DNA of 64,000 nucleotides from the NCBI RefSeq assembly GCF_022458985.1, contig NC_061789.1:8474357-8538356 (forward strand), read 5' to 3'. This document shows, in pieces, positions 21,726 to 34,000 of this stretch. Origin of the DNA: Mugil cephalus. Its lineage: Eukaryota; Chordata; Actinopteri; Mugiliformes; Mugilidae. The notes below the pieces were generated by a model. That model saw only the letters and a list, made by a program, of their open reading frames with translations, searched no databases and was not told the origin of the DNA. The translations under genes and the position numbers were made by a program. How positions within the stretch are numbered: the first letter of the stretch is position 1; every line of letters begins with the position of its first letter.

Positions 21726-22043
21726 TTTATAGACAACCAGGTGATTGTCCTGTGGTGGCCCGGGTGAAAGAACATAACGCAGTTCAATAAAGGATTTATG
21801 GCTGGATTTAAAAAGCACTTTTCGTATCCCGTCTCTCACACAACGTGACCGTTTTGCAAAGGAGAAACATTAATCCATAAGACTGCAGCCCTAAACACTG
21901 ACTAGATAGAAGAAATCAGTTTTCATTCAGCTTTGCCAAATGCTTAACTTTACAGATGAATCTTCAAACTAATCCATCAATTTATACCCTTGTGATTAAA
22001 AAAAAACGAACAAATGAAACATCTTCATTTCAGCAAGAAACAT

Positions 22044-23677
22044 TTTATTTCATCACTGACAGCACAACATGCTCCTGGAATTCCCACTCTCCAACAACGA
22101 GAGCGCTCTAGCCAGTCGCTACTAAAGCTCCAGTAACACACACACAGAAGGGATCGAGGGCGAGAGTTTAAGAAAATGCGACAGAATTCAAAAATTCCAA
22201 CGTGAACAAATCAAGCCCCCCCCCCCCCTCCAGGTCCGCTTTCAACTCACGATCACACTCTCCTGAGATTCGAATAAGTGTCTCATCACACTTGCATCGT
22301 TAATATGGATTAAATTAGGGGAGCACACCAGGCAGGTTCTACGCTGCTGCTCGTCCAATAACGAACCTGAGACTCTCCAGCACACAAACACATCATCGGT
22401 AATATTGTCAGTGATTTAAAGCCTTTTTTTTTTCTTCTTCTTTTTAAATCAATAAAGAAATACTGCACATTCATTTATGTATGAACGCGTTGTGCAAATA
22501 CACAGCACCGGAAACCTGGCCGAAGCAGGTTTCCTTTGGTGCTCTGTCCCCAGTAAATAAGATGCCAGGTTAAATATTAAACCGCAAAACAGTGCAATTC
22601 ACACTGCATATGTATAGTACACACATCACAAAATATTTCTCTTTATCTATGTGGAAAGAAATCTGAATATGTGCTCACTTTTTTTTTTGTAATGACAACA
22701 CAGATGAGTGCATATGAAAAGCTGAGCGGTTGAAATAGCCAATACTAGTAGTTCATAATGGACATTCGGACGTATCCACCCTTCATGTAGATGAGCATCA
22801 TTAAGTACAAAAAACTTTACTTTTAAAACAGCTGCAATAACCTCTTGGTCCTAATATAGGCTCATGTGGCAGGTGGAGTGAAATCAGTAATTTTAATGGC
22901 GAATCGATGGGCAGTTTAATACGAGATCATTCTGGAGCAGAGGGGCAGTGTTTCAGTGAGCGCGCAGCAGAAGGGATTAAACTCCTCCTCATAATACTTG
23001 TCATCTCGTGTCTCACGGACACGAGAGCATCTTTTTCACATTAGGTCCGGAACTGAAATCACTGTGAAGTGTTAAAAAAAAAAAATGAATAAAAGAATAA
23101 AAGACTACAGTATAAGGACATGAGGCATAAATTTAAAAAAAAAAGAAGAGAAAAAGTTCTGTTTTTATGTCTATGCATTAAAGGCCTCATTAAAAACGAA
23201 AGCAGCAGTCGTTCAGCTACCGTGCAATAACATATGCATAGTATGTTTTTTTTGTGTTTTTTTAAAGAATTTGAAAACGAATTCATCATTAACTCATGTA
23301 CTGCCACCGCAGAGCCGATTTCAGTTTAAAAATACCAGTAACGATAGGTCTTGACACGCCCTCGGAGGGCACAGGATGGAGGGATATTGCAGAGGAGGTA
23401 GAATGGTGAGAATTTATAATACGCTGGATGGATGGAGTCGACATCCTAATGGTCCTACAGGCGACTTAGTCGGAATTCCACTGCTGGAAACATACCCGTG
23501 TTGATTTACAGACGGTTTCCATTATTAGCAAAAAAAAAATAAAAATAATGTGACGGAAAATGTAAGAAACTATAAAATGGTTTACAGTTTCTGGAAATCT
23601 CCTAGTCTCCTTCCTTCCTTCCTTCCTTCCTTCCTTCTTTCAGTGGCTGTCTTTACATATCGGAATGAGGGCTCGGA
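22044..23677 (-). other. hmox2: Probable hmox2 3' UTR
   Basis: Read on the minus strand, the sequence after the hmox2 stop has a poly(A) signal AATAAA at 22049-22044. No coding frame of note. It holds a (CCTT)n tract (23608-23637) just beyond the coding end and a C run near 22218. The extent is inferred. Confidence 0.5.
23608..23637. repeat. (CCTT)n tract
   Basis: About seven CTTC/CCTT units, inside the presumed hmox2 3' UTR (a GGAA repeat in the transcript). Confidence 0.85.
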
Positions 23678-26066
23678 TCACATCAGGTACCACGCAGCCA
23701 GTCCCGCCAACGCAGCAAACCAAGTGGCAAACAGGACCTGTCCCGTTGGGTGTCGCAGCACGGCCATGGCCAGCTGGCCGATGTACGCCGGTCCGCCTGA
23801 CGCCGCTGGGAAACAGAGGAGGCAGAAATCTTAGGGGTTGCTGTGAGTCAGTTCTGCAAGTCTGGAAGGGGGCGCTGGTATTTATCTCTGGTGCATGCAA
23901 CAATGTTGTGGATATAATCTATAAATGTTCAGTCTGATCAGTTACAAGCAGGCTACAAGCAGGTTGAGACAACCCACATGAAAAAAAAAAAAATTATTGT
24001 CTTAATCTGGGTCATGTGTGCATGTGCCACAACCACTGTGCATCCAAGAAAGCCCTTCGCAGAAGAAGAAGGTAAACAGAGGCGGTGGAAGAACCACAAG
24101 AAATAGCGCACGCATTCCATACGAGATTAAAAAGCTATTTATCTAACTATTATCCATCTGGTTGTTGTTTGAAATGCCGGTCTGCCGCATGAGCGACTCT
24201 AGTTGTTTATTATATGATGTAACAGATCAATCGGAAAGGGGGCCGTATTAACCTGCTGAAAATGTGCATATCGCCACCTAGTGTGGAGGAGGAGGACATG
24301 TTCCCGAAAGAAAGTTGAAACCTGTACATGTGAACTGATCTCCCCACAACATTGTCATTTATACATTTCTTACAGTGGAACGACGCTTACCCATTTTGGC
24401 AGCATAGTAGGGACACTTGCTGATGTCTCCACCCATTGCTCCATGAACGGGCATGCCGGCATCCAAAACATCCTCCTGGATAGTTTTGCCCATTTCTTCC
24501 AGCTCATCAAAAACCTGCAATCACAAAGTGCGTGAGGCTACTATGCTGTACGTTTCACGTCTCGTTTCTACCTCTCCTGCTAGTCCCTCACCTCCATGTT
24601 AAACTGGAAAGCCTTGACAGCCTCATCCACCAGCCTCCTCTTCGTTTCCCCGTCCAGATCCAGCTCGTTCATGCGGCTTCGGTACAGCTGCTTGAACGCC
24701 TTGGCGCTGTGGATGGCGTCAAACTGATAGAACTCCAGGCCCTCTCCCGTGGGCGGCAGCTTCATAGCTCTCTGCGCCACCTTTTTCAGCACCTGGCCGC
24801 CGGACAGGTCCCCCATGTAGCGGGTGTAGGCGTGGGCCACCAGCAGCACCGGGTCCTCCTGCCCCACTTCGTGGATGCGGTCCACGTAGCGCTGGGTGGC
24901 CGGGGAGCAGCTGACCAGGCTCTGCCACTCAGGGCCGTAAAAGTACTCAAGATCGCGGGCCAGAGGCTCGTGGCGGTGCAGCTCTGCAGGAAAATACAGA
25001 GGGGCAAAGTGGGGGTGGTCTTTGTTCCTTTCGATCTCCTCCTCCATGGCTGTGTAAGTGTAGTAAAGCGCCACAGCGCCGAGCTGAGGAAACAGAATTC
25101 AGCGGTTAGTTTCTTTCCAGCAACTCGTAAAGCTCGTGTGTAAAATATGACCAATTTGTTTCCAATTGATACCAATGGATATAATTAGGGGTGGGAAAAA
25201 ATATGGTATATATGGTATTTTAAGCTGCATTTAAAATTTCTTGGTGAACTGAAATATGTCAAAATATCATAACATCACAATAATGTATCGTATCGTGATT
25301 CAAGTATCGTGATACGTATCGTATCGTGACTCAAGTATCGTATCGTGGCTCAAGTATCGTGATACACATCGTATCGTGAAACTTATCATATCGTGAAGTC
25401 CTTGTCCCTAGATATAACAGTTTGTCTCCTTCTTGTTTGTTTCTTGAGCTGCCTCCAACTCTTTAATTATCCATTTATTGTATTTTCCCAAATAAACAAC
25501 AGTAACCAATTTAATTTCTGGTTTCTGATTAAACCTGTCCAGCTGTTGTTGCATATGGTATGTCTGCACATGTACATGCATTGCCGAGTTTAACACACAG
25601 AAGTGGTTTAAAACAAAACAGGTTTTGTACTAAAATGAACGCAACACAGAAAATAAAACTAAGGGGATTGAACTGGAGGTACAGATTCAAATAGAGACTT
25701 GGTATCATGTGTAGCGGAGCTCGCTATTTGATCAAATAAGCCGCATGCTGACCTTGAAAAGCTCTTTGCGGATGCGTCCCCTGAGAAAATCTTTCACAAA
25801 CTGAGTGTTCTCAGCCTTTTCATGCACCTCCTTGGTCCCCGCCGCCAGCATCTCTGACAGATCCTCAGGACTGGGAGGGGGAAAGTCAAGTGTGTTTGAC
25901 GACATGATTAGCAGTTTGCTGTCCCACTTCAGTGTTATCAGGTCATTGTGATACCCTTGGATAAAAAAGGTTTAGGGTTGTACCTGAGGGGGCTTTCTTT
26001 CTCTTCATACACAGGTCCAGATCCATTGGACGCGCTCGCTGTCGTCTCCATCTTCTCCGCTGACAT
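23678..26066 (-). CDS. hmox2: Heme oxygenase 2
   Basis: Heme oxygenase splits heme to biliverdin, CO and iron at the ER membrane using electrons from P450 reductase. Minus-strand exons: 25984-26066, 25753-25870, 24592-25083, 24391-24514, 23678-23805. They join in phase to 314 residues (human HO-2 316). The proximal heme ligand is His44 in [19 protein letters not shown]. The signature [18 protein letters not shown] (about 147-164) carries the distal glycines and aspartate. The C-terminal anchor is hydrophobic ([19 protein letters not shown]). The N-terminal extension before the core and the KCPYYAA motif (C265-P266) point to HO-2 rather than HO-1. Human HO-2 has two more Cys-Pro motifs: one is replaced here by C126-S-P and the other is missing. 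The gene is convergent with dnaja3. Confidence 0.96.
25185..25412. repeat. TATCG-rich dispersed repeat, copy 2
   Basis: Several imperfect units of CAAGTATCGTGATACGTATCG, ending GTGAAGTCCTTG, inside hmox2 intron 2. It is the second copy of the family seen at 4595-4881. Confidence 0.65.
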
Positions 26067-27545
26067 TATTGGTTTCTGACACCTGGTTCACCCTAGAACA
26101 GGTACAGATCATTAAAGAAGCAAGTATGTATGCATGTTACACTGAACTTTTGCGATAAACTTCCATATCAATCCGTCTGAAAAAACACGTCATGAGAGCG
26201 CAAAAGTGGTTTAGTGATATTTGAGAGGTTGCCGAAATGTAGATGTTTCCATGGCCATTTTTCGCTTTTTCTGCGACCCACTTTTGTGTCGCGACCCACC
26301 AGTTGAGAATCACGGGGCGCCTGGAGCCTGTCCCAGCTCCTATTCGTCTTCAGAGTTGCCCTAATTCCTTGCGGCATAAATTCAAAAAAGGTTCAAGCGT
26401 TTGGCCCGCACTGAGATGTCAGCATGGCTGCACATATGTTCAACAGGTGTGCATAACAAGGTGGTCGGTGAGCGTATAACCTATATTTGTGAGGAGTGTT
26501 ATGTTTGCCTTTCACAGCAAACAAAGGAATGATGTCATGCTGCAGTGGCCATTGTTGTTCTAGGGAGTCTGTTCAACAGCACAAGCCAACAAAAAAACAG
26601 CTGTTTTGAAAGCAATTTGTTACATTATTAATTGCAACTTGTCCCGAGCGAGTGGACAGGCCATATTTGATAACAAGGACCAACCACACAATCATTTACG
26701 TGCATAATCACACAATACTTTATCTGCATAAGCACAGAAACACAACCAAGAGATAAATCTGATATCCACTGTAGAGGAAACAAAATCTGTGGTTACAGCT
26801 GCAACTGAAAGATAAACAACTATATATTTACCCTTTCCTAAAGACGCAGCAGAGGCCTAAACAGGAAAAAAAAATCAGATAATATCACCCCACTCCTCTT
26901 CACTGAAGATCCCCGAGATGATGCTTAAAGAAATGAGTCTGCGCAGATTTAAAAGCAGAGATCTATGGTTATAAGTCCGGGGGAAAGACGATCCACTCCG
27001 TCAGGTGCTGACTTGGTCTGCTTCAACGACATCCGGGCTTCAAATACACGGACAAAACAGAGAGGAGCTCACCACAGCACACACGGGCCTTCTGGCGTTT
27101 ACTAGGAGACCCACGCAACAACCGGGGGACACGGCGAGATAAACATGCACGAGACGACCCACGAGAGAGATTTAACCCCTCGGTCTGAGCATAAAAAAAA
27201 AACACATTTCATCGACACAGAAACGCTGCACCGCCGACGTCCTCTGACATGCAGGAGCACAGCTAACTTTACTGGTTGAAGCTAGCATTGTGTTGTTGTT
27301 TTATCTTTACAAGCTGTAAAACTCGTTTAAGATCTTGTCGTCTTGTTACATTGCGGGGGGGTCGACGTGTTTAATCGCTTTAAAATAAAAAGTCGGAGTA
27401 ACTGTGGTAGATTCGAAGGCTTTTGTTATGGTAGAAACATTGAACAAACCTCCTGACACAGTCAAAGATGGTCCACAACTACAAATCAGGATCAGGATGC
27501 AGCTGGCGACGAGGTCCAGGACGAAACTACTACTGTAACACTTTT
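26067..27545 (-). other. hmox2: hmox2 5' UTR, intron and promoter region
   Basis: A splice acceptor (TTCTAG read on the minus strand, 26098-26093) leaves 26 bp of 5' UTR (26067-26092) before the ATG. A likely noncoding first exon ends at 27450 with donor GTTTGT. GC-richer DNA at 27440-27560 fits a promoter. At 26265-26320 is a fragment of a known fish repeat (GCGACCCACCAGTTGAGAATC). Exon 1 is inferred, not shown by homology. Confidence 0.45.
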
Positions 27546-27680
27546 CTACCGGAAGTGCTGACGAAATTTTGTAGTCCTTAACAATTACTTCCGCTGTTGC
27601 TATGACGTTACCGCATTATAACCAATGGTTATAACCTATAATAGGCACTTATCTGTCTAGCTAATTTCCACAACCAAATT

Positions 27681-27682
27681 TA

Positions 27683-27729
<47 letters not shown>
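27681..27729. repeat. (TTA)n microsatellite
   Basis: About 16 uninterrupted TTA units. Confidence 0.9.
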
Positions 27730-28779
27730 ATTACATAATATAATAACTTATTAATATTAATAATATATCTATCTATCTCTGTTTTTGAAAATCAGATATT
27801 TTTATCTATCTATATATTTATACACATGAAAGTATATACAGTATAATTTAAACAGTTATATATACAATATACTAAAATATATTTATGATGCAATAGATCT
27901 GTACAATAAATCTGACAGTATTGGAAACAAATATGTAGAAGCAATAAATGACAATGGACCTGTTCAGAACTAGTACTAACATCTGGTGTGTGGTGATTAT
28001 ACATGTGTTCAAGTTTACTAATGCATGCAAAATAGCCAGGTGGAGATAAATGAATAGTTCTTTGGTGTCTAGTGTCTCTGCAGTTTACCCCTTTATGACC
28101 AGACTCTTCTCAAGGTGGAGATAAAATAAGAACTTACAGTGTATGCGTGGAGAGACTGCAGCTTGTTCAGAAATGTGCGTCATGACATTGAGACTTGGAG
28201 AGATGATGCAACAAACAGCTCAGGTCATGGCTCCAGTACAGCCATGGGTAGCGATCCATTACAGATGGGACAATACACTAGTGATTGATCCATGAAAAAG
28301 ACTTCAAAACTGTGGTTTGACGCTACAAAAACATCAGTAAGACCATAAACCAAAACCAAATGAGCAGACAAAGATAATAACCACAAGATGGCATTCCCAC
28401 CAAACAATTTTTCCTGGAGAAAATGTTTCATCATTCTCAAATGCAGACTGAATACAGATTGTTTTAGGGCCTTTTACTCGCCCTGGTTGCAAATCAAAAC
28501 AGTAAATTAATGCCAAGTTCTCCCTTGTGAACTTATTTCCTTTGGAAACACGCTCTGTCATTCTCTAAGTGCTCACAAATGTGCTTTTTTTTACAGCGTC
28601 ACACAACAGCATCCGTGTTATAATCTGGATCAATTAGGACAATGTTTACTGCATTGTTGTTATATGAGGCTCAGGAGACAAGTCTGTTAATGAAAGGCTG
28701 CAGAATAACTTATTCGGTTCCCTGCAGTTATACGCAGCCAACACAGCTCACTCTCACTTATCTCACATGTATATTAGGT

Positions 28780-29030
28780 TTAGACACTAAATTATTATTC
28801 CCAATCCTTAGTACCATTCTATATTTTTCTTTATTTTGTTTATTATATTATATTATCACTATTTCTATGTTGCCTTATCCAATGCCTGTTAAATTCTCAT
28901 ATTCCCCTATGTTTTCTTGTATATTGCTCTATTTTGTCCTATATTTTTTTAATGAGGACAGCATTTCCTTAGGGGCCCCACTGTGTATGATTGGTTACGT
29001 GGCAAATAAACTTTCAAATTTGAATTTTGT
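28780..29030 (+). repeat. LINE-like 3' tail
   Basis: Pyrimidine-rich sequence with TTTCCTTAGGGGCCCC...GCAAATAAACTTTCAAATTTG. The AATAAACTTT-GAATTTG style end is typical of fish non-LTR retrotransposon tails. The coding part is missing. Confidence 0.5.
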
Positions 29031-31011
29031 TCCTGTAACATGTCAGTTTCTCCTTCTTAGATGAGCAAAACAACTTTTCTGTCCAGCTGGGGTGCGCCAG
29101 TAACAGATCCGAGTCAGATATTGTTTTGCAGGTGTTTTTGTGCGCATGTGATTCACGCATTCTGTTCATGAATTATGCACGAGGTGCTTGTTTATTCTGC
29201 TGAACACGTTTGTACATCAGTGATTCCGTGCACTCGAAAGCCCGACTTGCATGCTGCATGTGTGCAAGCGTGTTTATGATTGTGTGCACGCGTGTATGTG
29301 TGCGTGTGCGCATATGTGTGTGCCTGCGAGAGCCCGATATCAGTCTGGCAGCCGGCTGCAGTGTCAGATGCTTGGTTGGCGGGGCAGCTGGGTGCTCCCC
29401 CCACCTCCGGTCTGCTACTGAGCCACGGGAGGCCGGTGGTGGTGGTGGTGGGGGGGGAAAGATGAGCTAACAAGATGATTCACTTCCCTCCGTTGGGGCT
29501 GGCAAGCTGTTGCCAACACATCAAATTGCTTTGGGAAGCGCTTTTGTGCCACGGGTGCAGTTCAATAAAAAGGGAAAGGGGTGATCTAAAAGGGGGCGAG
29601 GGAGAAGAATTGGCAGACTTTATACAAGCTCGGATATTATTTACTCATTTACAGGCGACAGTCTGACACTCAACGATGTGTTTCACATTGATATCCGGGA
29701 TCACGACTATTTTAATCTATTTGTTTTGTTCGTCACTTTCCTCCTCTGGGGTTTCAAATGTGATTTCATTATGCTGATGGCGTACTCATAAACACGCCTC
29801 GTAGGAAATGTAGCAGGTGGTCCGTTTCACCACACCACTGTCTATCTGGCGCTTTACTTTGCGGCTTTGTGGCTGGAGCAGAATGAGCACGAGCATGATG
29901 AAGATACATGATGGAAAACATTTAAATCTTTAAATGTCAAGGTTAGACAATCGGTGATCTTAATCATTACAAATTCTATTCCTGGATGTTTCTCTTGATT
30001 GTAGTGTTGTAGCAGATATTTAAAAACTAACAAGTCTGCCACTGTTCACAGGATCTCTAAGGATAGAAAAGTATGGAAGTGTTAATAACAAACCAGTGCC
30101 TGTTGGCAAACGTGCAAAATGAAAACAGGGACCTGGCACATATACTTGTAAATGAAATCCAACCATTGTTAATGTTATTTATTGCACCTGAACTTGGAGC
30201 CAATGTTTCTACTAAGAGAAAAATGCGCAGTCGTTACTGTTTTCAGTCAAATGAATACCATATGAGCTAGCAGTGTATGATTATGAGTGCACGAGTGTAT
30301 TTTGCAGCAAATCTACAACATACTAGACACTCATATCTTGTGTCTGTTTAGTGTCCTTCAGAAAATTAATTAATTACAAAACTTCAAATGTCAGGCTACT
30401 TGGGAAAATAAGACGCTTAGTTTATTATACGAATAGATGTTCTTTTATTCTGAATAATAGCCTTATTAGATCTTCTAATAATTATTCAGATATGACGACA
30501 CACTGATGAGTGATTAGTAAAAGGTGAAAAGTAAAAGATGCCTTTTTAACCATGTTGTGGAAACCAACACGCTCCAGTCAGCAGTGGCGTCCTTGGCAGC
30601 AGCGGGAGAAGTTCTCGCGAGAAGTGAGAGTTGCTGTTGAGCCAAGGCTACAGTTTTATGTTTGTGCTCAGCTAATTCATTCAGCACACACTTTTTTTGT
30701 GGGTTGTTAAAAAAAATGTTAGACATATGCGACGACAATGATTCATTTCGCGAACAGATGCTGACTCGATAGATTTTTTACAAGATAGGGAGGAAACGTG
30801 ACTTCCGCATCCGTTAAGTTTCAGTCCGCGGGTCTGTATCGAAAAGAGCTTTTGTGTAAAGAAACTAACCTTTCACCTTTTGACGACGTCTTGTTTTGTG
30901 TTAAATTCTCTGATATGTGTCATGCCTTTGTTTAGTTTGGATTCAAATCAGTACATAACGTTTAACCAGTTGTTTTGTGGTCACCACAGAGAGAGACATC
31001 CAGACTCGAGC

Positions 31012-34000
31012 ATGTCGCTGCTGTCCACGGTGGAGCACGCCATAAAGTCATATAAAGTCGAGCAAGCAAAGATTAATGACAGTATTAAACTCTACAAAGA
31101 AATTTTACAGAGCCTGTAAGTACCTTAATGCCTGACCTATTGTGGTATCCCCGCTATGTACTATTTATTATCAGTGATCATGTTTGTACGTGTTCCACCG
31201 CGGACACTTGATGCTCTTTTTTTCCTTTCATTCGTTAAATCGAAGCCAACATCCTTGAAAACATTCAAATTATGTGAAACCAATGCCGTGTGTGACGAGC
31301 TTTGTCCTCTCACCTTCACGTTTATGGGACCTATAACTTGGATAAATTTGACTTGTGGATTCCATCCGGCGCTGTGGCTTAGTTGGTTAAAGCGCCTGTC
31401 TAGTAAACAGGAGATCCTGGGTTCGAATCCCAGCAGTGCCTTTTCTAGCTCTCAACTCTGTCTGCGTTACTTCCTTATTGCTGATTTAAGAGCGAAAATG
31501 CGAACAAAATCACTAAATTATTTTCATTTTCATTCATATTGTCAAATAAACCATCGACTTCAACATACACCCAACAGGTAGTTAATTTGCTCCACTATTA
31601 AAGGCAAATGTATTCCACTGTAACACGTCTTCATGAAGGTTATGGGCTAGGCTAAATAAGAGAAATTTAATTAATTACATTTCAACATCACCATATACTA
31701 TATCCTCCAAAATCAGCATACAGTTAAATACTTAATTTGATGTATCATACAATCTAAATTCTGTCAAAACATAAAGTTTAACGTGAAAATGTCCAGTATT
31801 AAACTTGGTATATACCCTGTTCTTCTTATTCTTAAATTTAATGCATATTTATATACTTTTCCCCCCCACAGAACACCACAACCCAAAGCAGGGTCAAAGG
31901 ATTCTGAATCAGAAGACGATGCTGCTATAGGTAAAACAAATCTTTTACTTGCAAGTAAATTATTTGGCCCCAAACTTTCTTTTTCATCTTTTATTTTTTT
32001 CACTTGAAATTAAATACAAAAACTCCCACATGAATCTTGTAAACTAACTGTGTACGTGTTTAAGTTCTCCACGCTGTCAGTCAGGTCTCTCTTTTAGAGG
32101 AGATAATGTATCATTTTAATTAAATAAAAGTTCAATAGGAAATCACTTTACTGTAACCACATGTCTGCTTGCTGCTACCTCCAGACACAGACACCTCGCC
32201 AAAGGAGAAGGAAGATATAGAATTACTCGAGCGAGCGCTAGAGAAAGCCCTTCGCGTCCGCACTGGCTCGGAGCCCTCTAATAAAGACCGCGGCAGAAAC
32301 AAACTATCTGGAGCTCAGAAGGAGCCGGGCGCCCCTTCTGTCGCATCTGCGGACGTGAGGCATTCGTCTGTAGCGCCTAAAAGAAATCAAGCGGCCATCA
32401 AATCAACCTCTGAATCTGCCAGCCTTGACAGAAAAGGACACAGAGAGGCCGTAATCACCGCACCGGGCTCTAGACCTTTAACCGGCCACCGCCCCGGACG
32501 GCCGAAAAACACAAACACTAGAAACATTATCCCAAAGCGTCCACCGTCATCAGACGGCGCTGTGCATCACCGGGCTTCTAGGAAATCGCAGCGGCCCGTC
32601 TCCTCGTCTGGCTCCCCTGATCACATCTCGACCTCGCTCTCTAAAAATAAGACCATTAGAAGCAGCGCACTGGGTGGCGATGACCCGGGCAGAGCTGCAT
32701 CTGTCCCCACACCTTCTCCGAATGACAATCCGACTCTCTCGCGCGCAGATGGGTCTGGAGCGAGCAGTTTGCTCCAGCAGGGCGGGTATGTTTCACGCAG
32801 TTGTTGGGACTGGGAAAATAACCATTCTGTCATTCGCAGTTGCGATAAAATTTGACTTTGCTTCACGGCAGGATTCCTCCTGAACTAGTGGTTAAATGGA
32901 AATCTTTGAGGAGCAAACAAAACAGGTGAATTAAATTAAATGATTGCGGATTATTTAGCACGTGCTTGGGCTCCCTAACCCTTTACATCATCTTTAGGTT
33001 ATGGGACAAAGTCATTGCCGTGCAAAGGAAACCTGAGCCTGGGAGGGGTCACTTCATGGAGAGAATGAGAGCAACGGTATCCTTCCTTTTTACTAGCGCC
33101 ATGTTTTCCATGCTCATGTCGAGCAGTGTGCCTCTGAGCATATTTAATTCATTTCTAACGCTCATCCCCTCAAAATAGTCTCTACCCATTGTGTCGCCCT
33201 TGACCCCGACGCTCTCGTCCCTTCAGTTTCCCGAGGACCGGCCGTGTGGAGGCCCGGATCGGGCCGCGGCTCCGGCGGACAGGCTGACTCACCGAGGTCG
33301 TGACCTCATTCAGATCTGCCCGGCGAAGGAGCTTCTGGCCCAGCAGACACCAGAGACGACTGCAGCGCCGGGTAAGGAGCCTCGATCGGAGTCACTCGCG
33401 CAGAAAACGAGGAGGCGAGGGGAAATCAAATAGACTTATGACACAAGTATGTGGACGGGAAAATGAGTGCGTGGAAAGAAAAGAAAGAAGAGCCTCTCGT
33501 CTGCCAGTAATTTCCCTATAATTGTCGCAATTATTGTGGGCTGAGACTGACTGTAAACCCATTGTTGACATAGTGTAATTAGGCTTTACAGTTCCACTTT
33601 CTTCTGCAATCACTTCACTATTGTAATTCTTGGTTCGCGTCTAATTCTGGTGACGGCCGTTATCAGAGATTCTCAGTTATCAGTCTGTACGTAACCACCA
33701 CATGTCCCTCCGGTCCATTCTTGTGAACCTTGTATCTCGGAAATCCCCTCTGCTCTGATCAGCCGCAACATTAAACCCACCGACGGGAGAAGGGAATAAC
33801 ATTGACCATCTTGAGACTCTTCACTGTTCTGCTAGGAAATCTTTGGACCTGGTATCCATTCATGTGGATGTGATATGTAGCCCCCACCTAGAACAGACCA
33901 GGCACCTCCACCCCATAGCAATGACCCAGCAGGATGCACCCTGACATAAGCGCGCATACAACACAACAATGGTTTAGGAACAGCTGAAACCCCTAACCCT

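Larger units (their letters stand above)
19699..22043. other. 3' UTR of short dnaja3 form and convergent dnaja3-hmox2 spacer
   Basis: The dnaja3 3' UTR probably ends soon after AATAAA at 20023-20028. Beyond are an isolated Tc1-like terminus (20569-20606), a pentanucleotide tract (21606-21652) and a transposase relic (21660-21725). The rest is AT-rich and unassigned. Confidence 0.55.
27546..31011. other. hmox2-tedc2 intergenic spacer
   Basis: Head-to-head spacer. It contains a (TTA)n tract (27681-27729), a LINE-like 3' tail (28780-29030) and a TG-rich segment (29270-29325). No gene was recognised; the 140-residue frame at 28642-29064 overlaps the LINE-like segment. Confidence 0.5.

Noticed and set aside
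24532-25143. 203-residue plus-strand frame
   Set aside because: It is antisense to the large hmox2 exon; the hmox2 frame has full family conservation, so this is a shadow.
28642-29064. 140-residue hydrophobic frame
   Set aside because: Overlaps AT-rich LINE-like tail; hydrophobicity comes from T-rich codons.
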